From NCBI GenBank assembly GCA_048594885.1, contig JBMDXB010000047.1:1-64000 (forward strand): DNA of 64,000 nt, read 5' to 3'. The notes beneath the pieces were generated by a model that worked only from the letters and a program-made list of their open reading frames with translations, had not been told where the DNA came from and did not search any database. The first letter of the stretch is position 1, and each line of letters starts with the position of its first letter. The stretch comes from JBMDXB01 sp048594885. GTDB taxonomy: Bacteria; Acidobacteriota; Vicinamibacteria; Vicinamibacterales; 2-12-FULL-66-21. This document shows positions 45,546 to 53,647 of this stretch, piece by piece. The translations under genes and the position numbers were made by a program.

Positions 45546-45615
45546 GGACCAACGACCAAAGACCAAAGACCAAAGACCAAGGACCAAAGACCAAGGACCA
45601 AGGACCAAGGACCAA
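45546..45615 (+). repeat. Ten heptamers (GGACCAA/AGACCAA) abutting a start codon
   Basis: Exactly ten 7-nt units (GGACCAA, CGACCAA, AGACCAA variants) run without a break and end at base 45615, directly before the ATG of the M4 peptidase gene at 45616. AAGGA from the last units is the only ribosome-binding-like sequence in range. The array occupies most of the 87-bp gap after the phosphatase stop. Confidence 0.8.
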
Positions 45616-47259
45616 ATGCACTCGCCCGCCCGCGCGGTTGCGCGCGCCGTCGCGGTGGCCACGCTGGCCGTGTGCGCCGCTGTCATGCCGGCGTCACAGG
45701 CGCAACAGCCGCGCATTACCGCGCTCTCGATTGCACCGGACACGGTCGCCGAGCTGCGGCAGTCTGATGACGTGATCGATCGACTCTCGCGCGCCGGTGA
45801 GCTCCGGCGCCGCCGCGTGCAGGAAGACACGCTGCTGCCGGATCGCGAGCACGAGCGGTTCGATCAGTTCCATCACGGCGTCCGCGTCTGGGGCGGCGAT
45901 GTCGTCCGGCAGCTGAGAACGGACGGACGGGTCGTGTCGACATTTGGCACGGTCTACGAAGGAATCGATCTCGTGCCGTCGCCACGGATCGACGAGGAAG
46001 CCGCCACGGCAGCCCTCAGGTCGCACGCGGGTGCGGACGTCGCGCTCGCCGAAGGACCGGAGCTCGTGGTACTGCCGCGCGAGAACGAAGGCTACCTGCT
46101 GACGTGGCGCCTGCGCGTGACCTCGACGGCCGACGTCCGCGAGTACTTCATCGATGCGTCGAGCGGCCGGATCGCGTTCGACTACAGCGACCTGCAGACG
46201 CAGACGCCCGTCATCGGCCGCGGCACCGGCGTGCTCGGCGACCAGAAGAAGGTCAGCGTGCGCACGGGAGCCGGGGGATACATCGCCAACGACGCGTTGC
46301 GGCCGCCGGTGTCGCTGATCACCTACGACCTGAAAGGCGACGTGTTGCGCACGAGCGATTACGTCAACGGGCGAATCGGCCTCGGCACGAGCGACATCGC
46401 GTTCGACGCGGACAACAACTGGACGGACGGCGCCGTGACGGATGCGCACGTCTACACCGGCTACACCTACGACTACTTCTACAAGCGGTTCAACCGCCGC
46501 GGCCTCAACGACGCGAATCTGGTGACGCGGACGATTGTGAACCCGGCGGACCGGAACGACACCGCTGCCCGGGAACGCTACCCGATCTTCTTCAACAACG
46601 CCGCGTACTTCGGCGGTGGCCTGATCATCTACGGCGTCGGCCTGCCGAGCGGCGTCGCATCGTCGGGGCGGACCTGGGACCACGCGAGCGGCGCCATCGA
46701 CATCGTCGCGCACGAGCTGACGCACGGCGTGACGGACTACACGTCGGACCTGTTCTACTTCGACGAGCCCGGCGCGCTCAACGAGGCGTTCTCCGACATG
46801 ATGGCGACCGCGGTCGAGTTCTTCTGGCAGCCGGCCGGCAGCGGCAACCTGCGCGCGGACTACCTCGCCGGCGAGGACGCGGTCAAGCCGGCAGGCATCC
46901 GCTCGCTGCAGGATCCACGGGCGTACGGGTATCCGGATCACTACAGCATCCGGTACACGGGCAGCGCCGATAACGGCGGCGTACACATCAACTCGAGTAT
47001 CCCCAACCACGCGTTTTATCTCGCCATCGAGGGCGGCACGAACCGGACGTCCGGCGTCGGCGTGCAGGGCGTCGGCGCCGCGAACCGCGAGCAGATCGAG
47101 CGCATCTTCTACCGCGCGTTCACGACGATGCTGCCGCGCACGGCGACGTTCTCGATGGCTCGTGCGGCAACGATTCAGGCGGCGCAGGATCTGTACGGCG
47201 CCAACAGCGCGGCGGAGCGGGCGGTGACGGAGGCGTGGACCGCGGTGGGTGTGGAGTGA
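45616..47259 (+). CDS. M4 (thermolysin) family metallopeptidase
   Basis: A 547-residue secreted zinc protease. The signal peptide (ARAVARAVAVATLAVCAAVM) ends near residue 30 (PASQAQQ), followed by an FTP/PepSY-type propeptide region up to about residue 195. The catalytic domain carries HELTH at 366-370 with GALNEAFSDMMA giving the third ligand Glu, and DNGGVHINSSIPNHAFYLA the active-site His. It secretes as a zymogen and self-processes in known members. The gene overlaps the next by a GTGA junction. Its start codon is abutted by the heptamer array. Confidence 0.94.
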   Translation: MHSPARAVARAVAVATLAVCAAVMPASQAQQPRITALSIAPDTVAELRQSDDVIDRLSRAGELRRRRVQEDTLLPDREHERFDQFHHGVRVWGGDVVRQLRTDGRVVSTFGTVYEGIDLVPSPRIDEEAATAALRSHAGADVALAEGPELVVLPRENEGYLLTWRLRVTSTADVREYFIDASSGRIAFDYSDLQTQTPVIGRGTGVLGDQKKVSVRTGAGGYIANDALRPPVSLITYDLKGDVLRTSDYVNGRIGLGTSDIAFDADNNWTDGAVTDAHVYTGYTYDYFYKRFNRRGLNDANLVTRTIVNPADRNDTAARERYPIFFNNAAYFGGGLIIYGVGLPSGVASSGRTWDHASGAIDIVAHELTHGVTDYTSDLFYFDEPGALNEAFSDMMATAVEFFWQPAGSGNLRADYLAGEDAVKPAGIRSLQDPRAYGYPDHYSIRYTGSADNGGVHINSSIPNHAFYLAIEGGTNRTSGVGVQGVGAANREQIERIFYRAFTTMLPRTATFSMARAATIQAAQDLYGANSAAERAVTEAWTAVGVE

Positions 47260-47993
47260 GAAGCCTCGCGACAACTTTCTGTGTCCTGCTCGCATCCGCC
47301 GGCGCGGCGGGGGCGCAGACACCGGCGGGCCGATTCACGATCAGCGCGGGAGGCGGCGTGCAGGCAGCGGCGCCGCCGCTCAACGATCGGTTCGAGTTCG
47401 AGGAGTTCGTGGAGATTGGCTCCGCCGAGATCGACTACGCGGCCGACGCGGGCCCGCTCCTCGACGTCGGGTTCGCGATGCGCCTGCAGCGGAATTTCGG
47501 CGCGGGCGTATCGGTGACGTCCGTGACGGGCGACAGACGTGCGCGCGTCAGCGGCCGCATTCCGCACCCCTTCGATTTCGGGAAGCCACGCGAGGTCGAG
47601 GGCGAGGCGCCACGACTCGATCGCCGCGAGCTGGGCGTCCACCTCCACCTCGATTACTCGCGTCAGTTGACGCGCCGGCTGCGCCTGACCGTCGGGGGCG
47701 GGCCATCGTTCTTCAGCGCAACGCAGCGGCTCGTCGACCAGGTGCTCTTCACGCACACATTTCCCTATGACACGGCGACGTTCGCCGGCGTGAACAGCCG
47801 TCGCGTCAGGGGCAGCGGCTTGGGATTCAACGCCGGCGGCGATCTGACGTGGATGATGGGAAAACGAGTGGGCCTCGGCGGGCTCGTGCGCTACGCTCGC
47901 GGAACAGTCGATCTCGAAGCCGTGGATGCACGCTCGGTCGATGCTGACAGCGGCGGCCTGCAGACGTCCGCCGGCGTGAGGGTGTTCTTCTGA
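47256..47993 (+). CDS. Secreted, outer-membrane-barrel-like protein
   Basis: A 245-residue protein with GTG start at 47256, overlapping the stop of the protease gene (GTGA). The signal peptide MRSLATTFCVLLASAGAAGA is cleaved near residue 22. Alternating hydrophobic and polar strands (FTISAGGGVQAA, LLDVGFAMRLQ, LRLTVGGGPSFF, LGFNAGGDLTWMM, LGGLVRYARG) and a final Phe-Phe (TSAGVRVFF) are typical of small beta-barrel proteins. No family is recognised. Cotranslation with the protease suggests a shared role at the cell surface. Confidence 0.7.
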   Translation: MRSLATTFCVLLASAGAAGAQTPAGRFTISAGGGVQAAAPPLNDRFEFEEFVEIGSAEIDYAADAGPLLDVGFAMRLQRNFGAGVSVTSVTGDRRARVSGRIPHPFDFGKPREVEGEAPRLDRRELGVHLHLDYSRQLTRRLRLTVGGGPSFFSATQRLVDQVLFTHTFPYDTATFAGVNSRRVRGSGLGFNAGGDLTWMMGKRVGLGGLVRYARGTVDLEAVDARSVDADSGGLQTSAGVRVFF

Positions 47994-48013
47994 CATCGGC
48001 GATTGGGTGATTC

Positions 48014-48340
48014 GTGATTGGGTCGTTCAAGGCGCGCGTCCTCTCGGTCGTGCGGCGCATTCCGGCTGGGCGCATCGCGTCGTATGGCGAGGTCGCGGCG
48101 ATTGCGGGCAAGCCGCGCGCGGCGCGAGCGGTCGGCAACATCATGCGCGACTGCACCGCGCGTGACGTGCCTTGTCATCGGGTCGTCGCGTCGGGCGGGC
48201 GGTTGGGCGGGTACGGAGGGAATGTCGAGCTGAAGCGGGCGCTGCTGCGCGCCGAAGGGGTACGCGTTGCCGGCGATCGCATCCGCGATTATCGGGCCGT
48301 CACGTGGCAGCCCGCCAGGCAGAAAAGGCGAACCGACTGA
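48014..48340 (+). CDS. Methylated-DNA-protein cysteine methyltransferase, short form
   Basis: A 108-residue protein consisting of the DNA-binding domain of MGMT. PCHRVV at residues 53-58 holds the acceptor Cys (C54), and GRIASYGEVAAIAG plus GGYGGNVELKRALLRAEG are the flanking blocks. The N-terminal RNase H-like domain of Ada/Ogt is absent. Alkyltransferase-like proteins of this length often replace the Cys with Trp; here Cys is kept, so methyl transfer from O6-methylguanine is possible. The start is GTG 48014, not well supported by a ribosome site. Confidence 0.85.
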   Translation: MIGSFKARVLSVVRRIPAGRIASYGEVAAIAGKPRAARAVGNIMRDCTARDVPCHRVVASGGRLGGYGGNVELKRALLRAEGVRVAGDRIRDYRAVTWQPARQKRRTD

Positions 48341-48428
48341 GCGCAGAATCCGTTATCTCTGAGGTGAATACGCCTTCTCCGCCGGCTACGCGTGTGGCCC
48401 GGCGGCCCGAAGGCAACGCGACGCGCCA

Positions 48429-49013
48429 ATGTTGACGTCTAACCTGACAGTGCGACCTGCCGCGGTCGAAGCGGCCCGTGCCACGGAGATGGCGCTCGTG
48501 GAGCGCTGCCGCCGGGGCGAGCTGGGAGCGTTCGAGGAGCTGTATCGCGCGCACGCCGGACGCCTTTACAGCGTGGCGTGCCGGATGCTCGGCAACGCGA
48601 CCGATGCCGAAGACCTGCTGCAGGAGATTTTTCTGAACGCGCACCGGAAGCTCGATAGCTTCCGCGGCGAATCGTCGCTCGGCACGTGGCTCTACCGCCT
48701 GGCGACGAACCAGTGCCTGGATTACCTCCGCAGCCGTGCCGCGCGCGCCGGGCACGTGACGGACGCCCTGGATGACGACCCGAAGCTGCCGGATGCGGGC
48801 AGCCGCGGGCTCGCGGAGCAGACGGTGACGAAGATGGATCTCGAGCGTGCCCTCGTGCGGCTGCCGGAAGGATGCCGGGCCGCGTTCGTGCTGCACGACA
48901 TCGAGGGGCTGGAACACCGCGAGGTGGCCGAGGCGCTCGGGATCGCGGAAGGCACGTCGAAGTCGCAGGTGCACAAAGCGCGCCTGCGGCTGCGGTCGCT
49001 GCTCGGACGGTGA
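48429..49013 (+). CDS. ECF RNA polymerase sigma factor
   Basis: A 194-residue sigma factor of the ECF type. Region 2 runs from about residue 30 (FEELYRAHAGRLYSVACRMLGNATDAEDLLQEIFLNAHRKLDSFRG, with the WLYRLATNQCLDYLRSR core-binding helix), and region 4 covers LPEGCRAAFVLHDIEGLEHREVAEALGIAEGTSKSQVHKARLRLR. It is followed after five bases by a zinc-finger anti-sigma gene and then a DUF4097 gene. The target promoter is unknown; the GGAACTT at 22669-22675 resembles ECF -35 sites. Confidence 0.94.
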   Translation: MLTSNLTVRPAAVEAARATEMALVERCRRGELGAFEELYRAHAGRLYSVACRMLGNATDAEDLLQEIFLNAHRKLDSFRGESSLGTWLYRLATNQCLDYLRSRAARAGHVTDALDDDPKLPDAGSRGLAEQTVTKMDLERALVRLPEGCRAAFVLHDIEGLEHREVAEALGIAEGTSKSQVHKARLRLRSLLGR

Positions 49014-49018
49014 CGGTC

Positions 49019-49753
49019 ATGGATTGCAGCAGGTATCACGACGAGATTCAGGCGCTGGCCGACGGCACGCTCGGACCGATCCGGCGCGCGCAGCTCCAGG
49101 TGCACCTGGACGACTGCCGCGCCTGCCGCGAGCTCGCGGCCGACCTCGTTCGCATCCGCAACCTCGCCGCGACGCTCGATCGCGTCGAGCCGCCGGACGC
49201 CGTGTGGATCCAGATCGCGGGACGGCTTCGTCAGGAAGGGCGCGTCGCCGCGGTCGCCGCCGCTCCGCGGCACTCGCATCGGCATATCGCCGCCCTCGCG
49301 CTCGCCGCCATGCTGCTGATCGCCGTGGGTGCCTCGATCTTCGTGCTGCTGCCGCGCGGCGGCGCCGATCAGACGTCGGCATCGGCGCCGGCGGGCAACG
49401 CGGCTGCCGAGGATCCCGTCCAAAGTTTTGCCAACGAGATGCGACTCGCGGAACAGCACTACCAGAACGCGATCGCCAAGCTCGAAGAGGCCGCGAAGAG
49501 CGACGAGGACGTGCTGGACCCGCAGACGGCCGCCGTGGTCAAGAAGAACCTGCAGATTATCGACCAGGCGATCGCGGAAAGCCGGGACGCCCTCCGCGTG
49601 GAGCCGCAGAGCGCGGCGGCGCGCGACAGTCTGTTCGGCGCGCTGAAGAACAAGGTGGTCGTGCTGCAGGAGACGATCGCGAGGATCAACGACATCAGGA
49701 AAGGCAACCCGGAGGCCGGCGGCCAACCCGCCGAGGGTTCGAACAAGTCCTAA
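49019..49753 (+). CDS. Zinc-finger (ZAS-type) anti-sigma factor, membrane-bound
   Basis: A 244-residue protein. Residues 1-40 form the zinc-binding anti-sigma domain: C3, H29, C33 and C36, with the HxxxCxxC motif in VHLDDCRAC. One membrane helix follows (HIAALALAAMLLIAVGASIFVLL, about 95-118), then a periplasmic helical part (EMRLAEQHYQNAIAKLEEAAKSDEDVLDPQTAAVVKKNLQIIDQAI) that predicts a coiled coil. It should sequester the sigma factor until a periplasmic signal arrives. It starts just after the sigma stop and ends a base before the DUF4097 gene. Confidence 0.9.
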   Translation: MDCSRYHDEIQALADGTLGPIRRAQLQVHLDDCRACRELAADLVRIRNLAATLDRVEPPDAVWIQIAGRLRQEGRVAAVAAAPRHSHRHIAALALAAMLLIAVGASIFVLLPRGGADQTSASAPAGNAAAEDPVQSFANEMRLAEQHYQNAIAKLEEAAKSDEDVLDPQTAAVVKKNLQIIDQAIAESRDALRVEPQSAAARDSLFGALKNKVVVLQETIARINDIRKGNPEAGGQPAEGSNKS

Positions 49754-49754
49754 T

Positions 49755-50975
49755 ATGAGCACACGCATCACTCGTACAGCGTTGAGCATCCTGACCGCGA
49801 TCGTCGTCGCGGCCGCGCCCGCGGCGGCGCAGACGGCGAAAACCACGACGGAGGCGCAGGCAGAGGCCAAAGCGGCCGCGAAGGCGGCGGCACGCGCGCA
49901 GGCCGAGCGCCAGCGGATGGTGGAGCGGCAGAAGATCCTCGAGCGTCAGCGCGAGGCGCGCGAGCAGCGCGAGCAGCGCCGGCGCGCGGAGCAGCCCTTC
50001 GAGCAGAAGGAGACGATCACGAAGACCGTTCGACTCGGCTCGGAAGGGGCGATCGATCTCCACAACATGTCCGGCAGCGTCACGGTGACGCGCGGCGGCG
50101 GCAGCGACGCGACGATCGAAGCGGTGAAGGTGGCGCGCGGCGCGACCGACGCGGCGGCGCGCGAGATGCTGCAGCTCGTGAAGATCGACATCGCCGAGCG
50201 CGCCGGGCGCGTCGACGTGCGGACCGAATACCCGTTCTTCGAGCGCGGACGGACGGCGAAGCCGGAGCATCGCAACGTCAACGTCGCGGTCCACTACACC
50301 ATCAGCGCGCCGGCCGGCACCCGCCTGCGGGTCAACTCGATGTCGGGCAACATTACGGTCAGCGACATCACCGGCGAGCTGTCGCTCGAGGCGATGAGCG
50401 GCAACATCAAGATCGATCGCGCCGGCCGCATCACGACGGCAAAGACGATGTCCGGTGACGTGGCGATCGCCAGCGCGAAGAGCGAGGGCGTGATCGACAC
50501 CGGCAGCATGAGCGGCAACGTCACGCTGAAGCAGGTAAAGGCACGCCGCGTCGCCGTCGGCGTCGTCAGCGGCACCATCTCGCTCGTCGACGTCGACTGC
50601 GAGCGCGTGGACGCGCAGACGACGAGCGGCACGATCGTGTTCGAGGGCGCGCTGGCGAAGAACGGCCGCTACCGCTTCGGCACGCATTCGGGCGACGTCA
50701 AGGTGGCGGTCGCCGGCGACACCGGCTTCGAGCTCGACGCGAGTTCCTGGGGCGGCGGCGTGCAGTCGGATCTCAAGCTGAAGGACGAGCAGCGCGAGGC
50801 TGCCAGCTTCCGCCGCGGCCGGCCTGGACCGCCGCCCCCGCCGCCTGGAGCGCCGCCGCCACCAGGAGTGCCCGGCACAGGGCATGCTCGAAGCCTCCGA
50901 GGCGTCTACGGAGACGGGAGTGCCGTGATCGACATCAACACCTTCAACGGCACGGTCCTCATCACGAAGCGCTGA
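49755..50975 (+). CDS. Secreted DUF4097 repeat protein
   Basis: A 406-residue secreted protein. The signal peptide ends at AAAQ (residue 26). An Ala/Arg/Glu-rich coiled coil follows to about residue 85 (QRMVERQKILERQREAREQR), then a beta-helix-like domain with at least eight SG turns (MSGSVTV, MSGNITV, MSGNIKI, MSGDVAI, MSGNVTL, VSGTISL, TSGTIVF, HSGDVKV). A Pro/Gly stretch precedes the last strand pair. DUF4097 proteins commonly lie behind sigma/anti-sigma genes; they are thought to act in envelope stress or adhesion, but this is not established. Confidence 0.85.
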   Translation: MSTRITRTALSILTAIVVAAAPAAAQTAKTTTEAQAEAKAAAKAAARAQAERQRMVERQKILERQREAREQREQRRRAEQPFEQKETITKTVRLGSEGAIDLHNMSGSVTVTRGGGSDATIEAVKVARGATDAAAREMLQLVKIDIAERAGRVDVRTEYPFFERGRTAKPEHRNVNVAVHYTISAPAGTRLRVNSMSGNITVSDITGELSLEAMSGNIKIDRAGRITTAKTMSGDVAIASAKSEGVIDTGSMSGNVTLKQVKARRVAVGVVSGTISLVDVDCERVDAQTTSGTIVFEGALAKNGRYRFGTHSGDVKVAVAGDTGFELDASSWGGGVQSDLKLKDEQREAASFRRGRPGPPPPPPGAPPPPGVPGTGHARSLRGVYGDGSAVIDINTFNGTVLITKR

Positions 50976-51060
50976 GGCCGGCGGACGCTCACCGTACGGA
51001 ACTGTCGGGTTTCACGACAGCGGATTTACAGGCGCGAAAACCGATACGCATCGCGCCAAG

Positions 51061-51117
51061 AACGGGGACACTCACCGTTTCCACGCGATCGACCTGGAAA
51101 CAGTGGGTGTCCCCGTT
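51061..51117. repeat. 22-bp inverted repeat around AACGGGGACACTCACCGTTT
   Basis: The left arm 51061-51082 (AACGGGGACACTCACCGTTT plus CC) and right arm 51096-51117 pair with two mismatches around a 13-bp loop. A smaller hairpin (CTGTCG/CGACAG, 51002-51020) precedes it. Dispersed palindromes of this sequence are known from many genomes, often near Y1-type REP transposases; no transposase is present here. The gap 50976-51243 contains otherwise only the promoter of the next gene. Confidence 0.7.
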
Positions 51118-51199
51118 TTCGCTGTCCACGGGGGCACGAATCAGCCCGTGGCACCCTCCTTGCTCGACGTCCTCCGCAGCCAACAGCGACATCTCTCGA

Positions 51200-51234
51200 T
51201 ATAATTGCTGAGGTTGGCGTAGAGAGCGTAGGAG
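51200..51234 (+). promoter_or_regulatory. Candidate -10 box and ribosome site of secreted protein gene
   Basis: A perfect TATAAT at 51200-51205 lies 38 bp before the ATG at 51244, and AGGAG at 51230-51234 nine bases before it. A matching -35 is not evident. Upstream is the AACGGGGACACT inverted repeat. Confidence 0.5.
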
Positions 51235-51243
51235 AGAATCGTT

Positions 51244-51732
51244 ATGAAAAAGCATTGGGTTCTGGTGGGGATCCTGGCGGGATCGCTGCTGTCCGGCGAT
51301 GCACTGGCCCAGCACAAGACGCCGAAGACCCAGCCGACCACCGCAGACACCCCGGCCGCTCCGACGGGCGAGGTGAAGCTCGGGAGCTTCCGCATCCCGC
51401 GCGCCGTAACGGCGGACGGCAAGTCACTGCCGGCCGGCACGTATACGGCGACCGTCACCGCGCAGGAGGCCAAGCCGGAGGCTGTCGGCATTACCGAGCC
51501 GCTCGAGCGGTGGGCCGAGTTGACGCGCGGCGGGAAGGCCGCAGGCCGCGAGGTCGTCGTCATCGTCCCCGACTCCGAGATTGGGATGGTCGTGAAGGAT
51601 GCGCCGCCACGAGCAGGCGGAGCCGCGAAAGTGCAGTTGCTGAAGGGGAACGATTACCTGCGCGTCTGGTTCAACCGCGCCGGCAACCACTACCTGATCT
51701 ACTTCCCGACCGGCGGCGCCGCAACGCAGTAG
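51244..51732 (+). CDS. Small secreted hypothetical protein
   Basis: A 162-residue protein. A signal peptide (KKHWVLVGILAGSLLSGDALA) ends near residue 22, followed by a Thr/Pro-rich linker and a beta-rich domain starting VKLGSFRIPRAVTADGKSLPAGTYTATVT, ending GNHYLIYFPTGGAATQ. The G-S-F-x-I-P and LPAGTY segments recall acidobacterial proteins with a carbohydrate- or surface-binding Ig-like fold, but no family is assigned. It is followed by a heptamer array that starts at its stop codon and by a terminator. Confidence 0.75.
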   Translation: MKKHWVLVGILAGSLLSGDALAQHKTPKTQPTTADTPAAPTGEVKLGSFRIPRAVTADGKSLPAGTYTATVTAQEAKPEAVGITEPLERWAELTRGGKAAGREVVVIVPDSEIGMVVKDAPPRAGGAAKVQLLKGNDYLRVWFNRAGNHYLIYFPTGGAATQ

Positions 51733-51788
<56 letters not shown>

Positions 51789-51790
51789 TG

Positions 51791-51823
51791 AACCAGGTGG
51801 CTTCGCCCACCTGGTTTTGTTTT
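51791..51823 (+). terminator. Rho-independent terminator
   Basis: A 10-bp stem (AACCAGGTGG pairing with CCACCTGGTT) with loop CTTCGC is followed by a T-rich tail (TTTTGTTTT). It lies between the mirrored heptamer arrays and should end transcription of the secreted protein gene; the minus-strand direction has no T tract. Confidence 0.85.
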
Positions 51824-51849
51824 GCTGCGTGTTGCCTGCTTATCGCCGA

Positions 51850-51931
<82 letters not shown>

Positions 51932-51935
<4 letters not shown>

Positions 51936-53542
51936 ATCGCCATCACATCGAACTGTTCGTGGTGCAGGTGGACGTCGGGCTTGATCGTCACAGGCTTGCC
52001 GAGCGTCTGCTGAAGATCGCGCAGCATCGCGCTCTCCTCTTCCTTCAACGCCCTCGCAATGTCAGGGTTGACGCGGAGGATGACGCCCTGGCCGTCCAGG
52101 TCCGGGCCGATCTTTCGCATCTCCATCAGAATCTCGTAGCAGATCGTCGAGCTCGATTTGATCGCGCCTGACCCCGAGCAGTACGGGCAGGGTTCGGTCA
52201 TCTGCCGCTCGAGGCTCTGCTTCACGCGCTTGCGCGTGACGATGACGAGGCCGAAATCCGACACCTGCAGCGCCTTGGACGGCGAGCGGTCCTTGCGCAG
52301 CTCCTTCTCGACCTCCTGGAAGACCTTCTGGCGGTTCTTCTTCTCCTCCATGTCGATCAGGTCGAGGACGATGATTCCCCCGAGATCGCGCAGCCGGATC
52401 TGTCGGACGATTTCCTTCACGGCCTCGAGGTTCGTCTTGACGATCGTGTCCTCGAGCCGGCCGGTGCGCTTGCCGACGTAGCGTCCGGTGTTGACGTCGA
52501 TGGCGACGAGCGCCTCCGTCTGGTTGATCACGAGATAGCCGCCCGATTTCAGCCACACCTTGCTGCGCAGCGCCTTGTCGATCTCCGCCTGGACGCCGTA
52601 TTCCTCGAAGATCGGGAACTCCTTCGAGTACAGCTTCACGCGCGACACGAGGTTTGGCATCATGCGCTCGACGAGTGCGACGACGCGGCGGTGTTCCTGT
52701 TCGTTGTCGATGCGGATGGCGCTGTAGTCCTCGGTCAGCAGGTCGCGCAACAGCTTGGTGACGAGGCTTTGCTCCTGGAAGAGGACGGCGGGTGCGCGCC
52801 GGCTCTCCATCTTCTGGCGGATCTCCGTCCAGACCTGATGGAAGTAGTCGAGATCGCTGACGATGTCGTCCTGAGAACGTCCCGAGGCGGCGGTGCGGAT
52901 GATGACGCCGCCCGTGAACCCTTTCTGCTCGCGGAAGTCGCGGACGATGCCGCGCAGGCGGGCGCGCTCCTCGCGCGATTCGATCTTGCGGGAGACGCCG
53001 ACGTGATCGACCGTCGGCATGAACACCAGGAACCGTCCCGGCATCGTCACATGGGACGTCAGCCGCGCGCCCTTCGTGCCGAGCGGCTCCTTGACCACCT
53101 GGACGAGGATCTCCTGGCCTTCTTTGAGGAGGTCTTCGATCTTCGCCTGCGGCCGATCGTCGCGCGACTGGCGGCCCTGGCGCTTGCCCTCCGCCTTCTC
53201 GGCCTTCTCGGACGCCTCGGACGACTCGGACAGCTCGGACGACTCGGACTCGGACAACTCGGACGACTCGGACCGCTCGGACTCGGACGACTCGTCCTCG
53301 AGGCGGTCGAAATCCTCGTTGACGACCTCGGTGACGTAAAGGAACGCGTCGCGCTCGAGCCCGATGTCAACGAAGGAGGACTGCATGCCGGGCAGCACCT
53401 TCGAGACCCGGCCCTTGTAGATGTTGCCAACGACCCCGCGTTGCCGCTCGCGCTCGATGAAGATCTCGACGACCTGATCGTCCTCGAGGATGGCCACCCG
53501 CGTGTCGTGGGCGCCAGAGGAGATGATCATCTCCTTGTTCAT
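51932..53542 (-). CDS. rng: Ribonuclease G/E family endoribonuclease
   Basis: A 536-residue RNase G-type enzyme that cuts single-stranded RNA in rRNA maturation and mRNA decay. NKEMIISSGAHDTRVAILEDD starts the protein, followed by an S1 domain (VVGNIYKGRVSKVLPGMQSSFVDIG). The DNase I-like catalytic site is in GGYLVINQTEALVAIDVNTG and IIVLDLIDMEEKKNR, and CPYCSG is the zinc link. Inside the S1 region lies an unusual about 45-residue Ser/Glu run (ESERSESSELSESESSE and similar), encoded by a GACTCGGA-type DNA repeat. The long tail of RNase E is absent. Confidence 0.95.
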
Positions 53543-53558
53543 GAAAGAAGCTCCAGCC

Positions 53559-53584
53559 GCCGGGGTCTGAGGACCCCGGCCTAC
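53559..53584 (-). repeat. REP-like GTAGG-tagged hairpin
   Basis: Minus-strand GTAGG is followed by GCCGGGGTC-CTCA-GACCCCGGC. It sits in the 105-bp gap between rng and rodA. The stem differs from that of the other GTAGG elements, while the tag, length and small loop are shared. Confidence 0.55.
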
Positions 53585-53647
53585 AGAGGAAGGCGGCAGC
53601 GCACCACGCGATGAGGATGAGGATCGGGGCGTCCATGCCGCGGCTTC

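Noticed and set aside
45546..45615. CRISPR-like array
   Set aside because: The repeats are 7 nt and contiguous, with no spacers, and no cas genes are present. The same applies to the other heptamer arrays.
47999..48023. Heptamer array at GATTGGGTGATTCGTGATTGGG
   Set aside because: Only three imperfect units with spacing 8 and 7; it may be a decayed member but is not distinguishable from chance.
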